From Bdellovibrionaceae bacterium UBA2316 (lineage in GTDB: Bacteria > Bdellovibrionota > Bdellovibrionia > Bdellovibrionales > Bdellovibrionaceae): a DNA stretch of 64,000 nt. The translations under genes were made by a program, and so were the position numbers. Of the stretch, positions 19,488 through 28,187 are shown piece after piece. The notes under the pieces are model-generated. The model had not been told where the DNA came from and searched no databases. It worked only from the letters and a program-made list of their open reading frames with translations. The stretch lies in NCBI GenBank assembly GCA_002345205.1, contig DDVI01000002.1:11746-75745 (forward strand), written 5' to 3'. Each line of letters opens with the position of its first letter. The first letter of the stretch is position 1.

Positions 19488-20513
19488 TTAAAAAACGTCT
19501 AAACTTTGTTCACTCACTAGAATAGAAAAAAGGTGATTCATAAACTGATCGCGGACTCTATCGTCTTCAACTAAAATTTCGTGATACGAACCTTGAATTA
19601 CTAACTTTTCACAGAATCCAGGGCTTGCCGCGCAGATTACATCCTGCCCACGGGACTTTACGAGTGAATCCTCTGTCGCTTGGAAAAGCAATGTGGGAAC
19701 TTGAAACACATTTTTCTGTCTGCGCATCTTTAAAGACCAATCCAAACTTGTTTTAACCCATCCGACGGTAGTGCCATCTAATGGCAGGTGTGGGTAAATC
19801 TTCCAAAGCTCTTGCTCCAAACGGAATCTGAGCCAACTGTGAGTCGAGCGTTGGTCTGGAAATTTTTCATTAGGATCGTACGGTTTCTGCGTCGGAGCGA
19901 AGTTTTCAGACTTACCCAACGCAGCCAATGTATGCGCTAAACCAACCGCAACAAATTCAGGATAGGGTGCCGTATTGATCTGAATCATAGGTGCAGACAA
20001 TAACACGTGATTAAATGCGCGTGGATTCCGTATTAAATATTCAGACGCAATCGCACCACCCATAGAATGGCCGATCAGAATTGAACGTCTATAATTTTTG
20101 AGCTGAACGATTGTTTTTATAAAAAAAGTAAAGTCATCCACATAATAAGAAAACTTTTCCACATGCGATTTCCCGGAATCAGAGATAAGTCGATCAGAAT
20201 ATCCTTGGCCTCGATGATCAATTATAAAAATATCGTATCCAGAATCTTTTAGATCATACACTAGTTCTGCATATTTTAGCGCGGGTTCGCCTTGTCCCGG
20301 AGAAACCACAATCACGCCTTTTGGCGCATTTACAGCGTAGTGATAGTAGTGAATTTTTTTATCCGATTTCCCAACGAAAAAATCGCTTTTAGATTTCTCT
20401 GTTAAGTATGGAACTACGTCCGAGAAAAAAATCTGACCCAATTTATCTTCACTGACAGCAAATGACAGGCGAGCCATTAATAACGAAAAAACAATAATAC
20501 TAAGTGTCTTCAT
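19488..20513 (-). CDS. secreted alpha/beta hydrolase (lysophospholipase/monoacylglycerol lipase type)
   Basis: 341 residues. Signal peptide MKTLSIIVFSLLMARLSFA. The Hydrolase_4/PldB pattern is visible: VVSPGQGEPALKY, IDHRGQGYSDR, the nucleophile elbow ILIGHSMGGAIA (S150), and the C-terminal acid and histidine in LFQATEDSLVKSRGQD and GSYHEILVEDD. The family deacylates lysophospholipids or monoacylglycerols. It adds to the set of exported lipid-active enzymes in this window. Confidence 0.87.
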   Translation of the reverse strand: MKTLSIIVFSLLMARLSFAVSEDKLGQIFFSDVVPYLTEKSKSDFFVGKSDKKIHYYHYAVNAPKGVIVVSPGQGEPALKYAELVYDLKDSGYDIFIIDHRGQGYSDRLISDSGKSHVEKFSYYVDDFTFFIKTIVQLKNYRRSILIGHSMGGAIASEYLIRNPRAFNHVLLSAPMIQINTAPYPEFVAVGLAHTLAALGKSENFAPTQKPYDPNEKFPDQRSTHSWLRFRLEQELWKIYPHLPLDGTTVGWVKTSLDWSLKMRRQKNVFQVPTLLFQATEDSLVKSRGQDVICAASPGFCEKLVIQGSYHEILVEDDRVRDQFMNHLFSILVSEQSLDVF

Positions 20514-20536
20514 AGTGACCGAGACTAACTAAAAAA

Positions 20537-21031
20537 TTAAGAAGGTACAATAGGTAGAATTCGAAAAATAAACCTGATGCGACCGTTTTCTTTGATTTCA
20601 AATGTTTCGACATTTCTACCTGGCAAGAATTGAACAATTTCTTTTAAAAACTTGTCCACACTCGTAAATGGGTTAAGTACCCATGTAATGCGGTTACGAT
20701 AACTTTCGGGACACGATTGAACAACTTTTAAAACTGTATTTCCCCCGACACCAGCGATCACTACGGCTCCTCTAACCATTTTCCAATCTAGATCACAACC
20801 ATCGGATTCGACTAACGTTATTGTTTTCAAATCCATGTAATTAGTGTCATTTAATATTTTCTTAAGAGACGACTTAGATTTATCCACACAATATACATTT
20901 GAAAATCTACCCTCTCGCATATTAATTCGGGCAAGCAGAGAATGATCACAGCCAATGTCCCACAGTTCGGTATTCAATCCATCGCTGTGGGCTAACGTGT
21001 ATATCTGAAAAAGGCGCTTAGGTAGTCTCAA
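20537..21031 (-). CDS. TrmK-like SAM-dependent methyltransferase
   Basis: 164 residues. LWDIGCDHSLLARINMREG is the SAM-binding motif I in the form typical of the tRNA adenine-22 N1 methyltransferase family (DIGSDHAYLP). VVIAGVGGNTVLKVVQ matches motif IV (IAGMGG). It is shorter than TrmK (about 230 residues), lacking most of the C-terminal helical domain. Likely a tRNA or other base methyltransferase; the exact target is inferred. It lies 8 bases downstream of msrB on the same strand. Confidence 0.78.
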   Translation of the reverse strand: MRLPKRLFQIYTLAHSDGLNTELWDIGCDHSLLARINMREGRFSNVYCVDKSKSSLKKILNDTNYMDLKTITLVESDGCDLDWKMVRGAVVIAGVGGNTVLKVVQSCPESYRNRITWVLNPFTSVDKFLKEIVQFLPGRNVETFEIKENGRIRFIFRILPIVPS

Positions 21032-21039
21032 AACTAGAA

Positions 21040-21663
21040 CTAGTTTTTATACGGTTCTTTTTTAGCTTTATCCCAATCTGCTTTATCAAACAGATCTAGA
21101 AACTTTTCGTATCCCAGGTCTTCCATTTTTTCTAGAGGAATAAATTTTAAGGCCGCCGAATTAATGCAATATCGCAATCCGCCCGCATCAGCCGGTCCGT
21201 CGTCAAATACGTGGCCTAAATGAGCATCCGCTTTTTTTGACCGAACTTCGGTTCTCGCCATACCGTGAGACAAATCATTTTTTTCTACGACACGTTGGTC
21301 TTTAATTGGCTTTGTAAAACTCGGCCAACCAGAACCTGAATCGAATTTATCTTTTGAGCTAAAGAGCGCTTCGTTTGAAATCAAATCCACATAAATACCA
21401 GGATGTTTATTGTTCCAGTATTTGTTATCAAACGGTCGTTCTGTCCCATTTTCTTTCATAATTCGATATTGTTCAGGAGATAATAGCTTTCTTAGTTCCG
21501 CATCGCTTTTTGGAAGCTCGCAGATTTCACCGTCTTTTTTTGCTTTGCTGTTTTCTACAATGTTTTTCACGATGTTGATGTCCTTTGTTTTCTTTTGCTC
21601 TTTTTTAGGTTCAGCATAGGCACATAGAAATCCCAAAAAGAACACTAGGGTGGTCACTTTCAT
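21040..21663 (-). CDS. msrB: exported peptide-methionine (R)-S-oxide reductase
   Basis: 207 residues with a signal peptide (VTTLVFFLGFLCAYA). The MsrB fold is complete: LLSPEQYRIMKENGTERPF, GSGWPSFTKPI, MARTEVRSKKADAHLGHVFD and the catalytic cysteine in LRYCINSAAL. Both CxxC zinc pairs of the common form are absent (IYVDLISNEALFSS; EVRSKKAD), as in PilB-type periplasmic MsrB domains. The usual resolving cysteine in SGCGWPSF is a serine; another cysteine (in GEICELPK) may take its role. It repairs oxidised methionine in exported proteins. Confidence 0.93.
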   Translation of the reverse strand: MKVTTLVFFLGFLCAYAEPKKEQKKTKDINIVKNIVENSKAKKDGEICELPKSDAELRKLLSPEQYRIMKENGTERPFDNKYWNNKHPGIYVDLISNEALFSSKDKFDSGSGWPSFTKPIKDQRVVEKNDLSHGMARTEVRSKKADAHLGHVFDDGPADAGGLRYCINSAALKFIPLEKMEDLGYEKFLDLFDKADWDKAKKEPYKN

Positions 21664-21696
21664 ATTTAGTCCTTTAGTACATTGTAGTCACTGTCT

Positions 21697-23055
21697 TTAT
21701 TTTGTAAGAACTTTTAACGTCTTCCAAGTCTTTAAATAATTAAATGCTTGGTAAACCTGAAAATCTCCTTTTAGCAATTTCATTTTCGGAGATAGATTTT
21801 CATCTTTGCTTGTCGCCACATCATTCCACCATGACGTCGCATTAGTCGCCGCATTTTGTTTTTTATCATTTTCGGCAGCGTCTTCTTGATCTTCACGATC
21901 GCCACGCAAGTGTCCTTGGATATCTTTTTCACGTGAACCTTTTTGTTTTACGATAGCTTTAGCGAAAGCTTCGGCTTCGATGTCTTCGATTTCGATATCT
22001 GGTTTGATGCCTTCCGCTTGGATCGACACACCTTTTGGAGTGTAGTATCTTGCAACTGTAAGTTTAAGACCACTTCCATCGGGCAGTTTAACAATTGATT
22101 GCACAGAACCCTTACCGAAAGTTCGTTCACCTACGATCAATGCACGCTTGTTGTCTTGTAGCGCTCCCGAAACAATTTCGCTGGCACTAGCCGAATACTC
22201 ATTAACTAAAACGATCAATGGACAGTCTTTGAATTTAGCTTTTTTAGACGCCACCGATAGTTCTTTTTCTTTTTTATTACGACCAATTGTACTTACGATT
22301 ACGCCGTCCGATATAAACAAGTCGCTCATTTTGATAGCTTGGTCTAATAGACCACCTGGATTACGTCTTAAATCGATAATTAAACCTTCGATTTTTTTGT
22401 TTTTATCCATATGTTTATCTAGAATTTTTTCTAAATCCTTTGCTGTATTTTCAATGAAGCTCGTCACGCGTACATATGCATAGCCGTCTTCCATATCAGT
22501 ATACTTAACAGATTTTATTTTCACTTGTCCGCGAGTGATAGTGATATCAATTGGGTTCGGGTTCGATTCACGAACGATTTTTAGAACTACTTTCGTTCCA
22601 TTTTTTCCACGAATATATTGAGACGCTTCGACAAGACTTAAACCTTTCGTAGATTTTTTATCAATCGCTATTACTTTATCGCCTGGTTTTACACCGGCAA
22701 TCCAAGCCGGCGTATCTTCGATCGGGGAAATAATGGTTAATACGCCATTTTGAATAGACATCTCAATACCTAAACCGCCAAATTCACCACTGGTTTCTGT
22801 TTCAAATTCTTTGAATACATCGGCCGCCATAAAACTTGTGTGGGGATCAAGCTCTTTAAGCATCCCTTTTATTGCACCTTGGATTAGTTTTTTAGTATCA
22901 ACTTCTTCTACGTAATACTGCTGAATCAAATTTAATACTTTACTAAAGTTCTGTAACTCAGTGTAGCGCTCCTGTGCGGTCGAATAAAGAAAAACGGAAG
23001 ACACTGCTATGATGCCAATTACGCTTTTAATTAGTGTGATTCTAGTTGCTTTCAT
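21697..23055 (-). CDS. C-terminal processing peptidase (S41) with PDZ domain
   Basis: 452 residues. An N-terminal hydrophobic segment (SVIGIIAVSSVFLYS) directs export or anchors the protein. The PDZ domain covers about 90-165 (GGLGIEMS, AGVKPGDKVIAI). The S41 peptidase domain has the catalytic serine in NEYSASASEI (S290) and the lysine in RTFGKGSVQ (K315). It trims periplasmic proteins from their C-termini. It overlaps the EnvC-like gene by 14 bases and closes the ftsE-ftsX-envC-ctpA cluster, an order that ties proteolysis to cell-wall hydrolase control. Confidence 0.93.
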   Translation of the reverse strand: MKATRITLIKSVIGIIAVSSVFLYSTAQERYTELQNFSKVLNLIQQYYVEEVDTKKLIQGAIKGMLKELDPHTSFMAADVFKEFETETSGEFGGLGIEMSIQNGVLTIISPIEDTPAWIAGVKPGDKVIAIDKKSTKGLSLVEASQYIRGKNGTKVVLKIVRESNPNPIDITITRGQVKIKSVKYTDMEDGYAYVRVTSFIENTAKDLEKILDKHMDKNKKIEGLIIDLRRNPGGLLDQAIKMSDLFISDGVIVSTIGRNKKEKELSVASKKAKFKDCPLIVLVNEYSASASEIVSGALQDNKRALIVGERTFGKGSVQSIVKLPDGSGLKLTVARYYTPKGVSIQAEGIKPDIEIEDIEAEAFAKAIVKQKGSREKDIQGHLRGDREDQEDAAENDKKQNAATNATSWWNDVATSKDENLSPKMKLLKGDFQVYQAFNYLKTWKTLKVLTK

Positions 23056-24139
23056 GGAAACTCCTTATCCAATCCCGAGGGTTGAGCGACTGCGAGTAAT
23101 GTCTCATTTCAAAATATAGTCCATTGCTTTCAAACAGAGGACTGTAATCGCTTTGTGCGATTACTTGTCCTGTACGAACAATTTGCTTCGCTTTTACAGA
23201 AACGTTGTTCAAATTTCCATATACAGAATAGTAGTTATCACCGTGATCTAAAACGACCACGCTACCAAGGCCATCCATCGTTCCAGAGAATACAACTTCG
23301 GCATTAAATAAAGCCTTGATGCCTTGAATATTGGTCGCGGCTAAAAAAATTCCAGAGTTATTAACAATTACAGAATCTGACGCGTTAACTCCGTACTTTT
23401 GAGCTAGAAACCCATCCATCGGGGCCACTAGACGGCCTTTGTTTTTAACAATAGAGTCCTTTGAGAAAATATCAAACACTCCCAAATCAGCAAATTCTGA
23501 ATTGTTCCTATTTTTTTTCATTTTCAAAATTTCAGTTTCCGTAAACATCTTTGTTTTCTTTACTTGTTCTAGCCAAGCGATTCGTGCCGCTGACTCTTTC
23601 TCTAAGACTTTCTTTTGCTCGGCTAGAATAGTTTCTTTCTTTTTCAAAATTTCATTTCTAGACTTTAGCTCTTTTAGGTTTCGCCCAAGTTCCATTTTCT
23701 TTTCGTAATAGTCATTAATGTATTGAACATCGTAGCTGGCTATAATCCCCATCATTTTGACACTTTTTTCAATATCGACCAAGTTAGAATGAACCAGTGC
23801 TACCTGTAGTAAATTTCCGGATTTAATTTTTGAAATGGCTTTAATTTTAGTCGTTAATCTTTTTTTGGTTTCGACAAGCTGTTTAGACATCGTTTTTACT
23901 TCTGATTTCTGTCGATCTATTTCTGCGTTGATCATTTCGATTTCTTTTTGAATATTGGCCATCTTTGTCGTCTGCGATTTAACTTTCTTATTTATCGAAA
24001 TAAGGTCACGCAGCAATGCTTCCTGCTTAATTTCGATATTAATAAGTTTGTTTTGCTTTAAAGCGACCTCTTTTTGCACGTCATTGGTAGCGGCAAAACT
24101 AAATACGCCAAAAAGCAGAATCGTCAGGATGCGTTTCAT
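23042..24139 (-). CDS. EnvC-like murein hydrolase activator (coiled coil plus LytM/M23 domain)
   Basis: 365 residues. Signal peptide MKRILTILLFGVFSFA, a long coiled coil at about 20-210, and a LytM domain at about 235-365. The LytM domain keeps VVLDHGDNYYSVYGNLNNV and LYFEMRHYSQSLNPRDWI but has lost the first zinc ligands and the YxHL histidine, so it is degenerate like EnvC, which activates amidases rather than cutting peptidoglycan. It lies directly after ftsX, the gene for its presumed membrane partner, with a 4-base overlap. Confidence 0.88.
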   Translation of the reverse strand: MKRILTILLFGVFSFAATNDVQKEVALKQNKLINIEIKQEALLRDLISINKKVKSQTTKMANIQKEIEMINAEIDRQKSEVKTMSKQLVETKKRLTTKIKAISKIKSGNLLQVALVHSNLVDIEKSVKMMGIIASYDVQYINDYYEKKMELGRNLKELKSRNEILKKKETILAEQKKVLEKESAARIAWLEQVKKTKMFTETEILKMKKNRNNSEFADLGVFDIFSKDSIVKNKGRLVAPMDGFLAQKYGVNASDSVIVNNSGIFLAATNIQGIKALFNAEVVFSGTMDGLGSVVVLDHGDNYYSVYGNLNNVSVKAKQIVRTGQVIAQSDYSPLFESNGLYFEMRHYSQSLNPRDWIRSFHESN

Positions 24140-25020
24140 GTGTGTCGATACCGATACAATCTACTAAATGTTAATCGAGTCACGATTAGGCCCATGCCGA
24201 TCGAAATAGTGAAGGCTGTCGTAAGTTCTAAGACATTAAAGAACTGGAATACCTGGCTCAAATTTAAAAGCTTTAACTGATTATCAAAGAATGAATTGAA
24301 ATAGTAATACAGTGCCGTGTTTACGGCTAGTCCGATAGCAAAAGCTACGCTAATTATTCCCACGCTTTCTACGAAAATTGGCCTCTGAATATAAAATTTA
24401 GTAGCACCAATCATTTCTAGAATCTCGATTTCCTTTGCCCGCTGAAACAGATGGGACTTGATCGAGCTAGAAACCACAAAAAATGACAGTGTGAAAAGTA
24501 TCAAACCTAAAAACACAAAGAACGCATTTACCGACTGGCTTAACTTAGAATATTTTTCCGTCCATAGTGAGCCATTAGATACGTCCTCTATACCCATCCA
24601 TTCACGAATTTCTAGAGCTAAATTTTTTGCTTTTGAATTAAGTTCGTCTAGTGAGCCTTCCGATTTCAAATAGACTTCGAAGTAGGGCGGAATCACTTGC
24701 AACAGGGCCGCATCGTTTTTAAGTCCCGACATATAACCAGAAATTTGCGCGTTAAAATCTTCGATAGCTTGTTCTTTCGAAAAGAAAACAACCTTTTCGA
24801 CCAACACACTTTTTTCTAAGCGACTCTGTGTAGATCTTCTAAGCGCATCGTCAGATTCACTGTCTAGATAAACGATCAGCTTGTGGCTTTCGCCCCAAAT
24901 AGACAAAATATGACTAATATTTTTCGAAAGTAAGTAAAACCCAAGAATCACTGCGAAGGTGGCACCGATAATTGAAATAGCTGTTACTCGTTGTATCGAT
25001 TTCTGTTTGTATTCTTTCAT
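24136..25020 (-). CDS. ftsX: cell-division ABC transporter permease FtsX
   Basis: 294 residues. One N-terminal membrane span, a large periplasmic domain (about 45-165, HKLIVYLDSESDDALRRS) that would contact the EnvC-like protein, and three further spans. LFQRAKEIEILEMIGATKFYI is the conserved FtsX cytoplasmic loop. Together with FtsE it transmits divisome state to periplasmic hydrolases. Overlaps ftsE and envC by 4 bases each. Confidence 0.94.
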   Translation of the reverse strand: MKEYKQKSIQRVTAISIIGATFAVILGFYLLSKNISHILSIWGESHKLIVYLDSESDDALRRSTQSRLEKSVLVEKVVFFSKEQAIEDFNAQISGYMSGLKNDAALLQVIPPYFEVYLKSEGSLDELNSKAKNLALEIREWMGIEDVSNGSLWTEKYSKLSQSVNAFFVFLGLILFTLSFFVVSSSIKSHLFQRAKEIEILEMIGATKFYIQRPIFVESVGIISVAFAIGLAVNTALYYYFNSFFDNQLKLLNLSQVFQFFNVLELTTAFTISIGMGLIVTRLTFSRLYRYRHT

Positions 25021-25679
25021 AAACTCATTTTACTTACAGAGCCATTCATTAGCTCGATTACTTTTTTGTTTTTACGTTTCACTAATTCGTGGTCGTGGGT
25101 AGCGATAACAACCGTTGTGCCTTGGGAACACACCTTTTCAAATACGTCGATGATTTTACTGCTCATTTCAGGATCCAGATTTCCCGTCGGCTCGTCGGCG
25201 ATTAATACACCTGGTTGATGGATAATGGCCCGAGCAATAGCAGTTCTTTGTTGTTCCCCACCAGAAAGATATTCCGGAAACTGCTCCAGTTTTTCTGAAA
25301 GCCCAACAAGATCTAAAACCTCTATCGCTCTTTTTTTTATAAAGCTTTCATGATGTTTTTGAATTTTGAGAGGCAAACATACATTTTCATACACGGTTCT
25401 ATCAGGTAGTAATTTGAAATCCTGAAAAACGATTCCGAGTTTTCTTCGATAGTTCGCTAAATCATTTTCTTTAATATTATTTAAATCAAAACTTCCTACG
25501 GAAATTTTACCTGAAGTTGGATAATCATATCCTGTAATCATTTTGAAAAATGTAGATTTTCCAGCACCCGACGGCCCCGTCAGAAAGACGAATTCACCAG
25601 ATTCAATCTTCAAATTAATATCCTTAAGAGCATGGATTTTTTTATCGTAAGACTTATATAAATGCGAAAATTCTATCAT
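25017..25679 (-). CDS. ftsE: cell-division ATP-binding protein FtsE
   Basis: 220 residues. Walker A GPSGAGKST, Q-loop IVFQDFKLLPDRTV, signature LSGGEQQRTAIARAI, Walker B VLIADEPTGNLDP and the H-loop VVIATHDHELV are all intact. First gene of the ftsE-ftsX-envC-ctpA operon. No obvious ribosome-binding site is visible before the ATG. Confidence 0.95.
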   Translation of the reverse strand: MIEFSHLYKSYDKKIHALKDINLKIESGEFVFLTGPSGAGKSTFFKMITGYDYPTSGKISVGSFDLNNIKENDLANYRRKLGIVFQDFKLLPDRTVYENVCLPLKIQKHHESFIKKRAIEVLDLVGLSEKLEQFPEYLSGGEQQRTAIARAIIHQPGVLIADEPTGNLDPEMSSKIIDVFEKVCSQGTTVVIATHDHELVKRKNKKVIELMNGSVSKMSL

Positions 25680-25797
25680 AACTAAATGATAAATCTGGGC
25701 GATCTGAATTTGAATTTTGAAATGGTGATTATTGATCTTCTTTATCTAAGTCCGGCATCAAAACACCATAGACCAAGGTTGGGCCCAGCGTGAAAGG

Positions 25798-26253
25798 CTA
25801 TTGGTTCGAGTTCAGAATTTCAAACTGCAAAATTGATTCGTTATATTTGATAGTGTACAGGCGCGCAGTCATTTCCGAATCAAACACGGGAACCAAAATT
25901 TCCAAGTTTTCATCTTCATCAATATTAGTGAAAACAAGGTTAGTAGCTTCCCCTTTAAAGGAAAAGTGACCTTCTTTTTTCTGTCCTAAATCTAATTTCT
26001 GCTGAAATTCTAACGTTTCGGTCTTTGGATCTTCTTTGTAAATTTCCACAAAGATATTTTCTTTCTGACGAATTTTCAAAATTACGTAGGTGCCAGAACC
26101 GGGGCTTAAATTACCAATGACTTTGCCAAGAATCGTTCTGTGTTCGGTTACAAAGTATTCTTTGAACTTCTTTTTGAAATTCGGAACCGCCAAAACGACA
26201 GCCATTGATAGGGCCATTAGAAATAAAAAAGCGACAAGTAGTGGTGAACGCAT
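25798..26253 (-). CDS. single-span exported protein of unknown function
   Basis: 151 residues. Residues 1-23 (SPLLVAFLFLMALSMAVVLAV) are a membrane anchor or signal. The rest reads as beta strands with alternating hydrophobics (TYVILKIRQKENIFVEIY; FTNIDEDENLEILVPVFD), the second resembling a repeat of the FG-GAP/VCBS type with acidic calcium-like residues. No family assigned. It lies 118 bases upstream of ftsE on the same strand. Confidence 0.68.
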   Translation of the reverse strand: MRSPLLVAFLFLMALSMAVVLAVPNFKKKFKEYFVTEHRTILGKVIGNLSPGSGTYVILKIRQKENIFVEIYKEDPKTETLEFQQKLDLGQKKEGHFSFKGEATNLVFTNIDEDENLEILVPVFDSEMTARLYTIKYNESILQFEILNSNQ

Positions 26254-26468
26254 CTTTCAAAATCATTGCATAATGAAACTTAAACGACAAGGACTCTGTC
26301 GACAAAGGAGGAGTTTTTTGACCTAAAAATCGAAATTTTATATTTTTTTTTAAGAAAGTGAATATTTTTGAAAAAACACACTGGCACGAACTTCATATCG
26401 TCAAAATAAACTCAGGCAAAGCACACAGTTTCGCTCTGTCATAAATGTTTCCATTGTGACTTTTTTTG

Positions 26469-26485
26469 TGTCAAAAGTTTTGACA
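26469..26485. promoter_or_regulatory. 17-base palindrome, operator candidate
   Basis: TGTCAAAA-G-TTTTGACA is perfectly symmetrical with 8-base arms. It lies in the 333-base gene-free gap 26254-26586, which is the promoter region of the three secreted-protein genes. Dimeric repressor binding is a reasonable guess; the stem is too A+T-rich for a good terminator although T-rich DNA follows. Confidence 0.4.
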
Positions 26486-26532
26486 GGATTTTTTTTCCCT
26501 TGAGAGAATCCTAACAATCTAAACAAATTTCA

Positions 26533-26560
26533 CACTATACCTATTAAATAAGGTATAGTG
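26533..26560. promoter_or_regulatory. 9-base inverted repeat just upstream of 26587
   Basis: CACTATACC and GGTATAGTG form a perfect inverted repeat separated by 10 bases, ending 26 bases before the ATG at 26587. It could be an operator covering the -10 region or a 5'-leader hairpin. Together with the palindrome at 26469 it makes this gap look regulated. Confidence 0.4.
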
Positions 26561-26586
26561 CTCAAAATGATTTTGCGTGAGGATTT

Positions 26587-27369
26587 ATGAAAAATTTGTT
26601 TTCTAAGATGATTATAGCTGGCTTCATTCTTTTTTCCCCTTTAGCAGGTTTAGCTGCCGACGGAACACCGACTGTAAAAAAGACGCCTATGAAAACACAA
26701 GCCAAAGCAACTTCGCAAGCTAAGGAAGATGCGGAAAAACCAGCAGCGAATGCGGCTTTAGTGGCAATCTTAAATCAAATCACTCTTGCAAAGTTGGATT
26801 TCGATATTGACTTGTCAATGAAGGTTACAGAGAAAAATGGCGAGAGCGCGACTGCAATCGACTTTAAGTATCTAGATATTTCGATGTTGGTTAAATTTAG
26901 AGATCAGCTTCTTTATAATTTCGTTGACGAAGAAAAAACGGCAGCTCAATTGAAAAAAGTTATCCCGGCCGTAAGCTTTACCACAAAAGACATGTATGTC
27001 GTTTCAAAAGTTAGATCGGGCGAAAAGGGAAAAATGAAGTTTACTGTTCGGTTCTGCCAAAGCTACTCTCAAAATAATGATTACTGCGATACATTCGAAG
27101 ATAAAAAACTATTAGATGTGTCTGTTAAAAGTCCAAATTTTGGTATGTTCGACATGAGAATCAAAGATATCAATGTGGATTTCGAACAAAAGCTAGCAGA
27201 CGGAAAGTTTTCGTTCTCGGGAACGTGCACGGCTTGGAAAAGCGGGTTTGATATCGAAACTCCCGACAAAACGGTCATGAAGCCCGCAGTGTGTGAATTC
27301 GGTGGCGTTTTTGATTCTAAAGCAGCAGTTAAATTTGATGGTAACTTCAAATTAAGATCTAAGAAATAG
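26587..27369 (+). CDS. secreted protein of unknown function (first of three)
   Basis: 260 residues. GAGG lies before the ATG. Signal peptide MKNLFSKMIIAGFILFSPLAGLAA; a lysine/alanine-rich linker at 25-55; then mixed alpha/beta with four cysteines (CQSY, YCDT, GTCTAW, AVCEFGG) that could form two disulphides. No family recognised. Five to fifteen bases separate it from the next gene, so the three genes are one operon. Confidence 0.75.
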   Translation: MKNLFSKMIIAGFILFSPLAGLAADGTPTVKKTPMKTQAKATSQAKEDAEKPAANAALVAILNQITLAKLDFDIDLSMKVTEKNGESATAIDFKYLDISMLVKFRDQLLYNFVDEEKTAAQLKKVIPAVSFTTKDMYVVSKVRSGEKGKMKFTVRFCQSYSQNNDYCDTFEDKKLLDVSVKSPNFGMFDMRIKDINVDFEQKLADGKFSFSGTCTAWKSGFDIETPDKTVMKPAVCEFGGVFDSKAAVKFDGNFKLRSKK

Positions 27370-27383
27370 TAGGGATGCTCACA

Positions 27384-28187
27384 ATGAAAACTTTGAGCTG
27401 GCTATTAGCCACTCTATTTTTATCACCGCTGGCAATGGCGGTTTTAGCTGAAGGCCCTGCGCCGGCATTACCGACTTCCTTTGATAAGGCTAGTAAGGTG
27501 TATCGTTTTGTCAGTAGCGCCGTATTCGACATTGATAAAATTTTAACCGAAATTGGTATTAACGTTTATGCGTGTAAGCTGGATAATAGCACTTCGAAAA
27601 GCTACCGAGGCGTGGGCGCGTGCATTTATGGATCTGCGAATTACACGTTTAAAGAAAAAAAACCAAGCATTTTTTGGCTGTGGGTAATAAATCCCGAAGG
27701 CAAATATCTACCACCCTTGAAATTGGAATGGAAAACAGGTCATAAAGATTGGGGCTCACTAGGCGGTGAGTTTGCCTTCCTATCATTTGAAAATTTCTTC
27801 GGCCGCTTCACAAGAAAAATCAATCGCGTGGTCAGCGAAGAAGGTTCCTCAGCGTGTACAACCAGCAGTCCAACTGACCGCGATTTAGGTAATTTTATTG
27901 GCGATATTTCAATTACGTTTCCCAAAGGGCACAAAGTTTCAGAGTACTTCGTTATTGAAAAACTGGATGGATTGAATGCCGAGCAAATTAACATGCACGC
28001 GGCGACTCCATTTTATCTAAACAAAAAAAGAGCGTATAAAGTTCAAGCTACTATAAAGAGTGATGGTTCTGAATACTTGCATATATCGATGCTTACAAAC
28101 TTCAACTTAGTTTCACAGCGCGACTCGTGTTTCAAGGGCAGTTTACAGCGACAAATCGCTGACCCGGCTGGGAGCCAGCTACCATGA
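27384..28187 (+). CDS. secreted protein of unknown function (second of three)
   Basis: 267 residues from ATG 27384, which has AGGGA eight bases upstream; an ATG at 27375 is too close to that site. Signal peptide MKTLSWLLATLFLSPLAMAVLA. The mature part has several cysteines (VYACKL, GACIYG, SACTTS, DSCFKG). No family recognised. Its end overlaps the next gene's start by 4 bases. Confidence 0.75.
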   Translation: MKTLSWLLATLFLSPLAMAVLAEGPAPALPTSFDKASKVYRFVSSAVFDIDKILTEIGINVYACKLDNSTSKSYRGVGACIYGSANYTFKEKKPSIFWLWVINPEGKYLPPLKLEWKTGHKDWGSLGGEFAFLSFENFFGRFTRKINRVVSEEGSSACTTSSPTDRDLGNFIGDISITFPKGHKVSEYFVIEKLDGLNAEQINMHAATPFYLNKKRAYKVQATIKSDGSEYLHISMLTNFNLVSQRDSCFKGSLQRQIADPAGSQLP

